A stretch of 64,000 bases of DNA from Adineta ricciae (Eukaryota; Rotifera; Eurotatoria; Adinetida; Adinetidae). Position numbers and translations under genes: made by a program. Positions 32,498 through 41,642 of the stretch are shown piece after piece (position 1 is the first letter of the stretch; every line of letters starts with the position of its first letter). The DNA lies in the NCBI GenBank assembly GCA_905250025.1, contig CAJNOJ010000012.1:496001-560000 (forward strand). The letters run 5' to 3'. The notes beneath the pieces were generated by a model. That model was not told the origin of the DNA. It saw only the letters and a program-made list of their open reading frames with translations, and searched no databases.

Positions 32498-33547
32498 TTA
32501 TATAAATCGTTTCTCAATAAGCGAATGTAATCGCGAACCAAAATAAATCGATTTTACCATTGGACATCGTGACTCCATTTTATTCATTGTTCTGATTACA
32601 TTGAGTTTTTTAGCAGACCAAAACTCATTGGTAGTGAATGATTTCACGATTTCTAGTTCTACAGCAGGTTCGAAATCGATTGTGAGTTGCTTTAAGTGCG
32701 GTAAATTCTCTTCAGTCAATGACTTACAGATCGGATTGGTGCTGGGTAAGTTCCGAGAGTAATTAACGTAATCGATTTTTAATCGCCGCAGAGAAGGAAA
32801 TATTTTGATCAAGGATGCCACATATTCGAAATTGTAAGTGCAACGTAAATGTAGTTGTCGAATTTGTTTGAGAGCAAATGTAGGTGAAAGATAATCCTGT
32901 ATAGTAGGTAAAATAACTAATGATCGAAGATTAGGTGTTGAAGAACTGAGAAAGTCAGTTAAAGTTGATGTTAAAGTAATTTTAGCGAGTGATAAATGAC
33001 GAAGGTGTGGGAAAACAGTTTGTACTCGAGAAGCTTTTGTGTAATAATGAAACGAGATAGATGCAACAACTAATGACGTGAAGTAAGCAGAATATTCAAT
33101 GAATATCAGATCAAATAATGACCGAGTGGATGATACGCCATACACAAAAGCTTCATCGATGCGTAGATATTTAATACGACTGCTTCTTGAAAGGCATGGA
33201 ATGATTTCAAATAACGCATTTCCATGTCGCTTATAAATGTTCAGCGAATAAAGATTTTGGTCAGTAAATGATACAAACTGTTTAGCCAAAGTAGTGTTGT
33301 CGATATTCAGAGACAGTACACGAACCTGGGATGGAGTGAAGAATGATAAAATTCCATTTAGTACATTTTCGTCGTTTTTTGAGGATTCGAGGAGAATATG
33401 TAAGTTAGCACGTCGAAGGAGTGCATTAATACGTTGATTTAACGCATGAAAAGTCAGATACAGATCATATGCATCCAGGTATTCGAATACTTCGAGTAAA
33501 AGTTCATTACTTAACGATTCAAAATTACTATGAGCAGCTGGATTCAT
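32498..33547 (-). CDS. F-box protein with degenerate leucine-rich repeats
   Basis: A 349-aa single-exon protein. An F-box occupies residues about 9-45 (SLSNELLLEVFEYLDAYDLY then FHALNQRINALL), followed by Leu-rich segments with LRR-like spacing (FPHLRHLSLAKITL, TPNLRSLVILPTI, IRQLHLRCTYNF, FPSLRRLKIDYVNY, LPHLKQLTIDFEP). F-box proteins recruit substrates to SKP1-CUL1 ubiquitin ligases. Such intronless F-box/LRR genes form a large, fast-evolving bdelloid family, so the substrate cannot be named. It is complete with ATG and TGA/TAA-type stop. Confidence 0.85.
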   Translation of the reverse strand: MNPAAHSNFESLSNELLLEVFEYLDAYDLYLTFHALNQRINALLRRANLHILLESSKNDENVLNGILSFFTPSQVRVLSLNIDNTTLAKQFVSFTDQNLYSLNIYKRHGNALFEIIPCLSRSSRIKYLRIDEAFVYGVSSTRSLFDLIFIEYSAYFTSLVVASISFHYYTKASRVQTVFPHLRHLSLAKITLTSTLTDFLSSSTPNLRSLVILPTIQDYLSPTFALKQIRQLHLRCTYNFEYVASLIKIFPSLRRLKIDYVNYSRNLPSTNPICKSLTEENLPHLKQLTIDFEPAVELEIVKSFTTNEFWSAKKLNVIRTMNKMESRCPMVKSIYFGSRLHSLIEKRFI

Positions 33548-34097
33548 CGTAAGGGTTCGTTGTTTGTGGTGTCGACAATGTTAACTAACAACTATTTATA
33601 TTGCATCATTATGATACAATTACCTCAGCAATGTGTATTTCACAACGAAATGGAAAGAACGCGTCATCGTTTCTTCTGTTTGCTTTCAGGAAATTTTGAA
33701 GCGTATTACATTGAATCGATGCATGATCGCTTAATGGGCAAAAAAGAGCTCCTGTTTTCATGAAGTAATTCCATAGAAATAATCAGAACTTACAAGATTT
33801 GTTTCTCTACGTTCTATCAATTAAGATCTAGTTATAAAAAAATCAATAGGAGCACCGGTAGAACTACTTTGAGAAACGAAGGACTAGCTCACTCGATACT
33901 ATAGATTCTTCTATTATAGACGTTTATAATCCGTAGACTTCATGTCGGCAAGTGCTGGTATGGTCAAGTGGCATGTGTAATGAAAAATAGAATAACAAAA
34001 TATTCATAAAATGTTCCACTCGCAGTTGCGGTGTAAACGATTAGATTTTATTAAATATTAAAAATATTAAAAGTTCCAACACGGCTGAAGGACAAGT
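33548..34097. other. Intergenic, 550 bp
   Basis: Region between two minus-strand genes, holding the F-box promoter and the amidase 3' end. A plus-strand frame at 33530-33763 has no supporting features. Confidence 0.55.
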
Positions 34098-36664
34098 CTA
34101 TTTTCGACAAAGAATATCTGAGAGTTGTGTTTTGGGAATAGCAGCTTCGAAAGGCTTGCTTTTGTGACGATACTGCGTTGCCTGTTCATAACTATAAGCT
34201 AATTCAATTAGTCTACTTTCACTATAAGCTTGTCCAATAAAAGCTAATCCAAATGGAATATTAGGTGCCGGATATATAGGTAACTGAAATAAAGTCGTAT
34301 TTACGTTTGTTTTCACTTCGGTATCGGCTAGAAATCCAAGTGGAACGGTTATCATAGGATAACCCACGATGGCAGCGATTTGACTGGAACGACCTTCAGT
34401 TGGAGCAATGAGAGCGTCAAGATTATATTTCTTGAAAATTGCATCGATTGCATCGGCTTTCACGCGGCTAATATTGGTTTTAGCATTTGTATATTTCGAA
34501 TCTGTAAGATCGGTCGTATTTTGTGCGCGATGAAACCTATCAAACACAGTCGAATGAAGTATATGTGGATAGATGTGTCAAACTCACAAATCTTGACTGT
34601 TGCGTCCAGGTGGTAGCTCAACGTCTGCATTCTTATTATTGTAATCGATCAGCTCTTGTAAAGTTCTCGGCACTGTGTTGTTGTTTTTCAATTGCGAGAG
34701 ATAACGATTAATTTCATATTTGAAATCGAACAATATTACAGTGAATTCATCATCCGAAGAAAGCATTGTCTCAGGCTTCTCCAAAACTGGATCAATTATA
34801 ATTGCACCGAGTTTTGCAAAAATGTCTTTGATTGTTCTGTTGAATTCTGATATAACGTATTCGGGATATTCACTGGCGGTTGCATTGGTAAATAATCCAC
34901 GAAGTACACCAATCTTAGCTTGCTTTAAGCCATCTTTGATTAAATGTTGAGTATAATCAGGAACAGTTTCATTTTGAGTGAATGTATAGTTATCGTTATT
35001 GTCTCGTCCAGCAATAATGTTCAGAATGGCAGCAGCATCGGCTACAGATTGACACATAGGACCAATTGTATCCTGAGCCTGTGAAAGTGGAATGACAAGA
35101 TGTCGCGAAGTTAAACCAACTGTTGGTTTAATTCCAACCAGATTATTCCGACTGCTAGGACATACAATACTGCCATCAGTTTCTGTTCCTAATGTTCCAG
35201 CCGCAAGTCCAATCGAAGCAGCTATACCACTTCCGGTAGAAGATCCACAAGCATCTCCTTGTGGATAGAATGCGCTCGTCGCTTGGCCACCACGAGCAGA
35301 CCATCCATTAGGTACGTCTGAACCACGAAAATTTGCCCATTCACTAAGGGATGTTTTACCAAGCAGAATGGCACCGGCGTCACGTAATTTTCGTGCAACG
35401 GTTGCATCACCTGCAGTAATACTACCAAGAAGTGCAAACGATCCTGCTGTTGTGTTCATACCATCTTCGGGACGAGTCGCGATGTTATCTTTTATTAAGA
35501 TTGGTATGCCATGTAGCGGTGATAGAATGCTCCCATTCGTGCGCATGGCATCCGAAATACGAGCTGCGTCCAATGCGACAAGTGATATTTCAATTACTGC
35601 TCGTAAAGCTGGTCCTTTCAAATTGACTTCATTGATTCGTGCAATGTAAGCTTCAACTAGATCTTTAGATGTGAAATATCCCTTGGCAAGTCCGTTTTGC
35701 AAGTCTTGAATGCTTGCATCATAAAGGTTCGGTAACCGACCGTTTGAGCATATATCTACATCAGAATTAATACATGATTTTCCTCTCAATCTGGAGTATT
35801 TTGATGGTCCTACATAAACAAAGCACATTTGCAGTTCGTAAACACCTACATTATATTGTACCTGTCGCTATCATCGATTGAGCCGTACATGTTGCAACAG
35901 AACTTACCAATCGAACACCATTATTGAACAACAAATGGACAGTGAATGTCTTTTGTCGATGACTATTGATTACCTGGATGATCCTGTTGTGTAAATGGAT
36001 TTTACAATCATTGATTCGGCAGATCAGATAGTTGATTGTTATTTGTATAACGAGGTCAATACTGCTACCAACGGCAGTAGATTTACTGATTCTATTCATA
36101 TTGAATAGTAGTTATAGGCTAACAATTTGATTGAAACTTACGCTCGACGTCGGCGATTATTGTTATTATCAGACATGAAATTGACCGGTGTAATCGACGA
36201 GACGTCTAATGATTTAGTTGGTAGCTGAAAGGTGGATTCAAGCTATGATATATAAGATCTATACATAAATAATGTGAAAAAAGTAACAAGAAACCTGTCT
36301 TGAAATGGTATTCGTATTGACCACAGTGGAACTATCAAATATAGCTGCATCTGTCGGCGAAAGATCACTTGCAAACGAAAACATCACTTTTGGTGACGGC
36401 ACTAAAATAACAAAAGAAGATGTACTGCGTGAAAGCGCAGAGAAACATGCAGGATAATTTTACCAGCATCTGGACTACCGCCATCGGAGGAACTATGTTC
36501 AAGTAAATACACAGGAATCAGAGATAAAACAATGACAGCAGCTATAGTTGAAAGAAATGTGCCGAAGAGACAGATACTGGCCCATATATAGCGACTAATA
36601 CAAATAAGAAAATAAAGATGCCCGATTTCGATTTCGGGTACGCATACCTGTTAAGCTTCTGCAT
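34098..36664 (-). CDS. Membrane-anchored amidase-signature hydrolase
   Basis: Seven exons: 36664..36648, 36594..36464, 36401..36295, 36224..36142, 36091..35862, 35809..34588 and 34536..34098; 742 aa, all phases closing. The N-terminal extension (residues about 1-189) begins MQKLNSRYIWASICLFGTFL and carries one transmembrane anchor (STIAAVIVLSLIPVYLL), followed by a Ser/Thr-rich linker and an unfamiliar domain. The amidase domain (about 215-742) has LVEAYIARI, the catalytic Lys in PILIKDNIAT (about residue 296), the cis-Ser in CGSSTGSGIA (about 380) and the nucleophile Ser in ETDGSIVCPS (about 403). It should hydrolyse a linear amide, on the luminal or extracellular side if type II. The closest amidases I recall are fungal and bacterial. 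The start exon is short, so the 5' end is the least sure part. Confidence 0.82.
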
Positions 36665-37160
36665 GAAATCGATGCTTGTACTGTGTCGTAGGTATCTAAA
36701 ATGATGGAGGAAACTTATTTCACGACTAAATACAGTTTCTTTCTTGCGCTAGTGTCTCTCACGAATAATGCCTCTACACAAAATGTCCTTAGACATATAT
36801 ATCGTTGTCAGAATCGATTGATATTAGCCTTAAGCATTTATATGGATGGTTGATTATGGTTAAACTATTAGAAGAAAATGAGTCAATCTTTCCACTATAT
36901 GTCATCTACACACATTCGTATCTGATCGAATAATCAATCAACACACCTGCAAGATCATCACTGAGATATATGTGTTTGATTTATTTACACCTGAAACACT
37001 ACCTTGATGATAGTATCATACAGACTATGGTTACATTTCCCTCTTAAATATCGAAATTCGACATAGAATCTTGATTTATTGAGGCATGATATTTTTATCA
37101 GTGTTACATATGCTAATTTTTATTTTAGAGAAATTACATAATAATAATAATAATAATGAT
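36665..37160. other. Intergenic with ATA microsatellite
   Basis: 5' flank of the amidase and 3' flank of the rhamnosidase. It includes an (ATA)n repeat at about 37138-37157. No gene seen. Confidence 0.6.
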
Positions 37161-40088
37161 TTACGCCCAATAGGCAATGAATGTATATTCACCTGATGTC
37201 ACCCGTACTGACATAACATTGTGTCGTTTACTCTCACACAAATCACTCACTCCATTTACCGGTTTAAAAAAACTCAATTGATCGTTTTTTTCTCCTCTCA
37301 TCCAAATGATTTCGTTGTCACAAAGTAATTTCATACATTGCCCATCTTTGATCAATGCATCGAACGATACAATCGCATCTATATTGGTTGGTATTGCGAC
37401 TGTTAATGACACCGTATCCGTGGATAACCTTGACCATTCTACCCGAATGGATCCTTTGATTGTTACGACTTCTGCTTTCACGTACGATAATAAACTAGCA
37501 TTGTAAGGCATTCGAGGATAGATAGAAATCGTTTGTAGAGCGTTCAATTCAATTCCTGCTAAGTATCGATAAAACCATGCGCCTATGCTGTTGAACATAT
37601 GATGATTCAATGACGCTGTTGCACCTTGCGGTAGTGTATTCCAAAGTTCCCAAGTAGTTGTCGCATTCTGAATATCGTTATTAAACATATATCCGTACGA
37701 TGGATATGAAATAGATAGTGCTAGTTGTAATGCTAGATCATGATGTCCTTCATTTGAGAGCATAGGATAGAGTGGTGCGACGCTTACAATGCCGCCAGTG
37801 AAGTGACCCGTTTTGGCAATATTATCTATCAATGAACTGAGCACGGCAGCTCGAACTGAGGTTGGTACAACAGCTCGCAAAGCAAGTGGTAAGATATTCA
37901 TTGCCTGACTGCCGTCAACGTAGACACCCGATAAATTATTGTAAAAGACACGATGAAATTCATCCGCTAATTCTTGATATAACAGTGTATATTTTTGCAC
38001 ATTGTCAGTTCGGTTTAAGATTTGGCTCATATTGATAAACGTATCTACGTCACGAAGATACGCATAGGAAGATACTAGGGAAGTATTCGCTGTTCCTTGT
38101 ACAGTTGCCCAATCACCCCAGTAGTAATACATTCGTGCCAAACCGGTGCGTTGGCGTTGATTAGTCAAACAGTCGACCCACGCTTGAATACCTTTATAAT
38201 ACTTTTCAACAATGCTAACATCACCTGTATGCTCATATAAATACCAAGTAATTTGTACGTAAGCTGTGCCCCAGTTTGGATCAGCAGGATTGAAACCTAC
38301 TGTAAACGGTACTGTATCACTGACTCCACCGTCCGGTGACTGATTGTCTGCTATCATCGTTAAAAAGTTAAGGTAAAAGTTGAGATAATCAAAATTAAAC
38401 AGTGTTTCATCAATACTCAGCCCGGCATCGCCCATCCACCCGCGACGCTCATTTCGTTGAGGGCAATCCGTTGGCAACGACATCGAATTACTCAATTGAG
38501 ACCAAAGAATATTATGTTGAATTTGATTCAACACATTACTACTGCTCGTAAAATTAGCAATCAGTCTCGTTTCACTATGTGCATTGTAACATTCAATGTT
38601 ATCTTTGTTGATTGTATCGTAACCATTGACTAATAAATAACGAAATCCATGGTAGGTAAATATCGGTTCAAATGTTTCGTTGCCCGTACCATTCAAGACC
38701 ACTGTATCCATGACTGCGATGCTATCTAGATTCTCATAGTATAAACCAGCGAAATTGATCTGATTTTGCCCGCGAGAATATCTCAATTCTCCATAACGAA
38801 GTTGAATAACAGTTGATTTAGGAGCATTCAAAGAGGATAATTTACACCAACCAGCGAAATTTTGGCCAAGATCAAATAGCTGTCCGTTGACGTGTTCTTG
38901 TAAGATAGGTTTTAAAACACCACCGTCAGTTAGACTAGCACCCTGAACTCCATCGACATTACCTCGACGACCTGATGTCGCAATATGCAGTGCATCCGGT
39001 CCGATTCGAACTGGATCCATCATTTGTAAAGAAAACTGGCCACCAGCTGTAAAATTAACTGGCGAAGGTAAAACCGAAGCATTGATCCACAATGAATAGG
39101 GATCAGTAAAATTGGCACACGACCAACAGGAACGTGCCGCTCGAAGATCCATTGTCGTTCCCATATAGACAGAATCAACACGATGCTCACCTTCTCGACC
39201 CAACCATGTTGAATCGGTACTAATCGACTGATTTGTACCATCGATATAGACAATATTCAATTGCATAATAACACGTGGTGAACCGTAGTTGTCAGAAAGT
39301 TCTGGGCGTGCACCCGGACCAATGATCCATTGTTGACGATTGTACCATCCTTGTCCTAAGATAACACCAATACCTAAATTAGTCGAAGCAGTTGAATTCA
39401 AGATTTGAGTTAAATCAAATGAAGCATAAAGTGTACGTTGTTGATATGTCGTCCATCCAACGTCTAATCGTCGTGATTTATCGATTAATTCTCCCTCAAC
39501 ATACAATTGATAATAACCAATACCGCTAATAAAGCAAGTTGCAGATTGAATCCTTGTAGATTTTAAATTAGCTACCGTACGTAACTGATTCATGTTAATA
39601 TGATTACTTCCAATCCAATCACCGGTCCAATCTTCGAGGGAAAACAGAGCGGTACGGAATTGTCCAATATACCATTGACTTTGATACTGTGCGGTGAAAT
39701 AGCTAATACGAACTGTATAGCGAGTATCAGATTTGAATGGTAAACCAGCATAGAGAATATGCGTAGATGACGATGAAGATGTATAACCACTATTCCAAAC
39801 GATTTGATGTCGAACAATATCAGTGACAATAATGTGATAACCAGTTTGTTTAATATTTCGTATTTGATTTCCTTGTCGATCATAGACATGTGCCAACTGC
39901 CAGGAAAAATGCGGTGCTTGGATATCGATTACAATGTCAGAATGTGTCTCAACATCGATATGTTGAATACGTACATGACGAGGGGCAGGAGAAGTGAGTA
40001 AGGTGAAATATGGATCAGAATTTTCAAAATAGTTCCCTTTATTTTGAACGATTAATAAAAAAATAATTAGAATCTGTCTTGAAACCAT
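37161..40088 (-). CDS. Secreted GH78 alpha-L-rhamnosidase
   Basis: An intronless 975-aa protein. The frame is open upstream, but the only ATG before the conserved part is at 40088, giving a signal peptide (MVSRQILIIFLLIVQNKGN). The modules follow the bacterial GH78 order: an Ig-like N-terminal domain (PHFSWQLAHV, YTVRISYFTA, SLEDWTGDWIG), carbohydrate-binding beta domains (ISGIGYYQLYVEGELID, VILGQGWYNRQQW), the linker (LFDLGQNFAGWCKL, FTYHGFRYLLVNGY), and an alpha/alpha barrel with the family signature DCPQRNERRGWMGDA and TWELWNTLPQGATASLNH. It should release terminal rhamnose from plant, algal or bacterial glycans. GH78 is not a usual animal family. Single exon plus domain order suggest bacterial or fungal origin. 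Confidence 0.94.
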   Translation of the reverse strand: MVSRQILIIFLLIVQNKGNYFENSDPYFTLLTSPAPRHVRIQHIDVETHSDIVIDIQAPHFSWQLAHVYDRQGNQIRNIKQTGYHIIVTDIVRHQIVWNSGYTSSSSSTHILYAGLPFKSDTRYTVRISYFTAQYQSQWYIGQFRTALFSLEDWTGDWIGSNHINMNQLRTVANLKSTRIQSATCFISGIGYYQLYVEGELIDKSRRLDVGWTTYQQRTLYASFDLTQILNSTASTNLGIGVILGQGWYNRQQWIIGPGARPELSDNYGSPRVIMQLNIVYIDGTNQSISTDSTWLGREGEHRVDSVYMGTTMDLRAARSCWSCANFTDPYSLWINASVLPSPVNFTAGGQFSLQMMDPVRIGPDALHIATSGRRGNVDGVQGASLTDGGVLKPILQEHVNGQLFDLGQNFAGWCKLSSLNAPKSTVIQLRYGELRYSRGQNQINFAGLYYENLDSIAVMDTVVLNGTGNETFEPIFTYHGFRYLLVNGYDTINKDNIECYNAHSETRLIANFTSSSNVLNQIQHNILWSQLSNSMSLPTDCPQRNERRGWMGDAGLSIDETLFNFDYLNFYLNFLTMIADNQSPDGGVSDTVPFTVGFNPADPNWGTAYVQITWYLYEHTGDVSIVEKYYKGIQAWVDCLTNQRQRTGLARMYYYWGDWATVQGTANTSLVSSYAYLRDVDTFINMSQILNRTDNVQKYTLLYQELADEFHRVFYNNLSGVYVDGSQAMNILPLALRAVVPTSVRAAVLSSLIDNIAKTGHFTGGIVSVAPLYPMLSNEGHHDLALQLALSISYPSYGYMFNNDIQNATTTWELWNTLPQGATASLNHHMFNSIGAWFYRYLAGIELNALQTISIYPRMPYNASLLSYVKAEVVTIKGSIRVEWSRLSTDTVSLTVAIPTNIDAIVSFDALIKDGQCMKLLCDNEIIWMRGEKNDQLSFFKPVNGVSDLCESKRHNVMSVRVTSGEYTFIAYWA

Positions 40089-40465
40089 GGCTATAGAGCA
40101 ACAACTAGGTATAAAATCTTCAGTAAATAAGTTTATAAACAAAAAGAGTGAGAGACAACGATAAGAGCGTTTTTAGTTTACCCTCTTCACATTCCCTCGA
40201 TACATATGTGATACACACTACAGCTATCAAGACTAGGTCAACAATATAAAGAATACAAAATGTCTATTTGTGAAACAGCTATCAGATATTTGCTTGATAA
40301 AAAGTATCTCTTCACTTACGAGACGAATTCAACATGATCTAGCCATCTGTTTAACTCGTATGATCATAGTAATTTATTATCGTTTGTATCGCAAAAAGAA
40401 ATTCTAAAATATCTATCGAAATGTCTAAGTTCACAAATAAAAAAAAAACAGTTAATTTAGTCCTT
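40089..40465. other. Intergenic, 377 bp
   Basis: Between two minus-strand genes: rhamnosidase promoter and VOC-gene 3' end. No coding frame seen. Confidence 0.55.
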
Positions 40466-40930
40466 TTAAAAGTATTTCTTAATAATTACACCAATTGCTA
40501 CCAACAAAAATGGTGTTAACATGGTTTTCCATCCGATATAAACTCGCCAGTCGAAATGATTAACAGCTTCGATATTATTTCCATCAGCATCGATTACAAA
40601 AGCACCGTAATAAAATCGATGATATAACGGACGAAGACCGGGTGGTCCATTATCTTTTGCGCCATTTTGTAACGCAACCCGATAGAATTCATCAACATCC
40701 CGGCGAGACTTGGCAACAAAAGCAATATGAGCTCCAATGAGTGAGCCTTCTCCAGCCGGTGTTTTTGCAGGTGAAATCCAAAATGACGGAAATCGACCAC
40801 CAAAACCAACTGCTCTATCGCCTGGAATTGTAATTAATCGTTTATAACCCAACGTAGCAAGAACGGTTTCATAGAACGAAACTGCTCTGCGGAAATCGTA
40901 CGTATGAATGCTAAGATGATCGAGACACAT
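40466..40930 (-). CDS. VOC/glyoxalase-superfamily protein with C-terminal membrane anchor
   Basis: A 154-aa intronless protein. The VOC fold is visible as two beta-alpha-beta-beta units: LDHLSIHTYDFRRAVSFYET, LGYKRLITIPG, FWISPAKTPA, then GAHIAFVAKSRRDVDEFYRV and FYYGAFVIDADGNNIEAVNH. Metal-site residues are the His of LDHLSI, the His of GAHIAFV and the Glu of NNIEAV. The last 20 residues (WKTMLTPFLLVAIGVIIKKY) form a hydrophobic helix with a basic tail, the pattern of a tail-anchored protein. The closest relatives I recall are fungal and bacterial glyoxalase/bleomycin-resistance-type proteins that lack this helix. The substrate is unknown. Confidence 0.88.
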   Translation of the reverse strand: MCLDHLSIHTYDFRRAVSFYETVLATLGYKRLITIPGDRAVGFGGRFPSFWISPAKTPAGEGSLIGAHIAFVAKSRRDVDEFYRVALQNGAKDNGPPGLRPLYHRFYYGAFVIDADGNNIEAVNHFDWRVYIGWKTMLTPFLLVAIGVIIKKYF

Positions 40931-41642
40931 GTTTAAAGAAACTTTTAAATGTAGACTAACACTACGTTTGTCTTCGTATTATATAAACACGTGTCGTTTT
41001 TTCTCTTTCTGTTCATTTGCCTAGATCATTCTGTTGATTGTTCGATTTATCAAAGAGAAAAGTGCAGTGTTTCGTTATTTTGCATTTCTTAGTTATTATA
41101 TTAATTTACTCAAGCCGATAGATTGGCCAGAAATTTATATGAAAGAAGAAAAAACTGAAATAAACAGAAGAAAGAAAAAGGAAACAAAATACTGAAATCC
41201 AAGGAACAAAGAATTTCATAAGAAAAAAAATAAATAAATAAAAATTATTTTCTTTTGTGTCTCTCGTTAATGTCAAATGAAAATACAACCATCTGAACCA
41301 TTGTGATTCGATCCATGTTTATAAAGTCTGCACTTGAGCTGGTAGAAATCGAGTCTAAACAAAGATTTTTATAGGTAAACATTATCTTCGACTAGCAAAG
41401 CTCGATCTTGAGGAAATTCGATTACTACATCAAAAAAGAACACTATGGACAGTTTTCATGCATCTACGGTTATGCCAGTTATTCGATAGATAGTAGAGAA
41501 AAGCATGCAGAGATGATTCTAACCTTTGAAAGCAATAGAACAAAACATTTATCGAGAGATCAAGATGGAAAACAAGAAGAAACCTATAAGAAATCATGCA
41601 CGAACTGAGTTGATATTCGACTAATGTTTTCTTCGAGAATAT
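40931..41642. other. Intergenic, 712 bp
   Basis: VOC-gene promoter and GBF1 3' flank. AT-rich, with a purine-rich stretch at about 41140-41250. Short frames look random. Confidence 0.55.

Noticed and set aside
37161..40142. An extended N-terminus of the rhamnosidase reaching 40142.
   Set aside because: That extension begins with TTG, not ATG; the ATG at 40088 gives a clean signal peptide.
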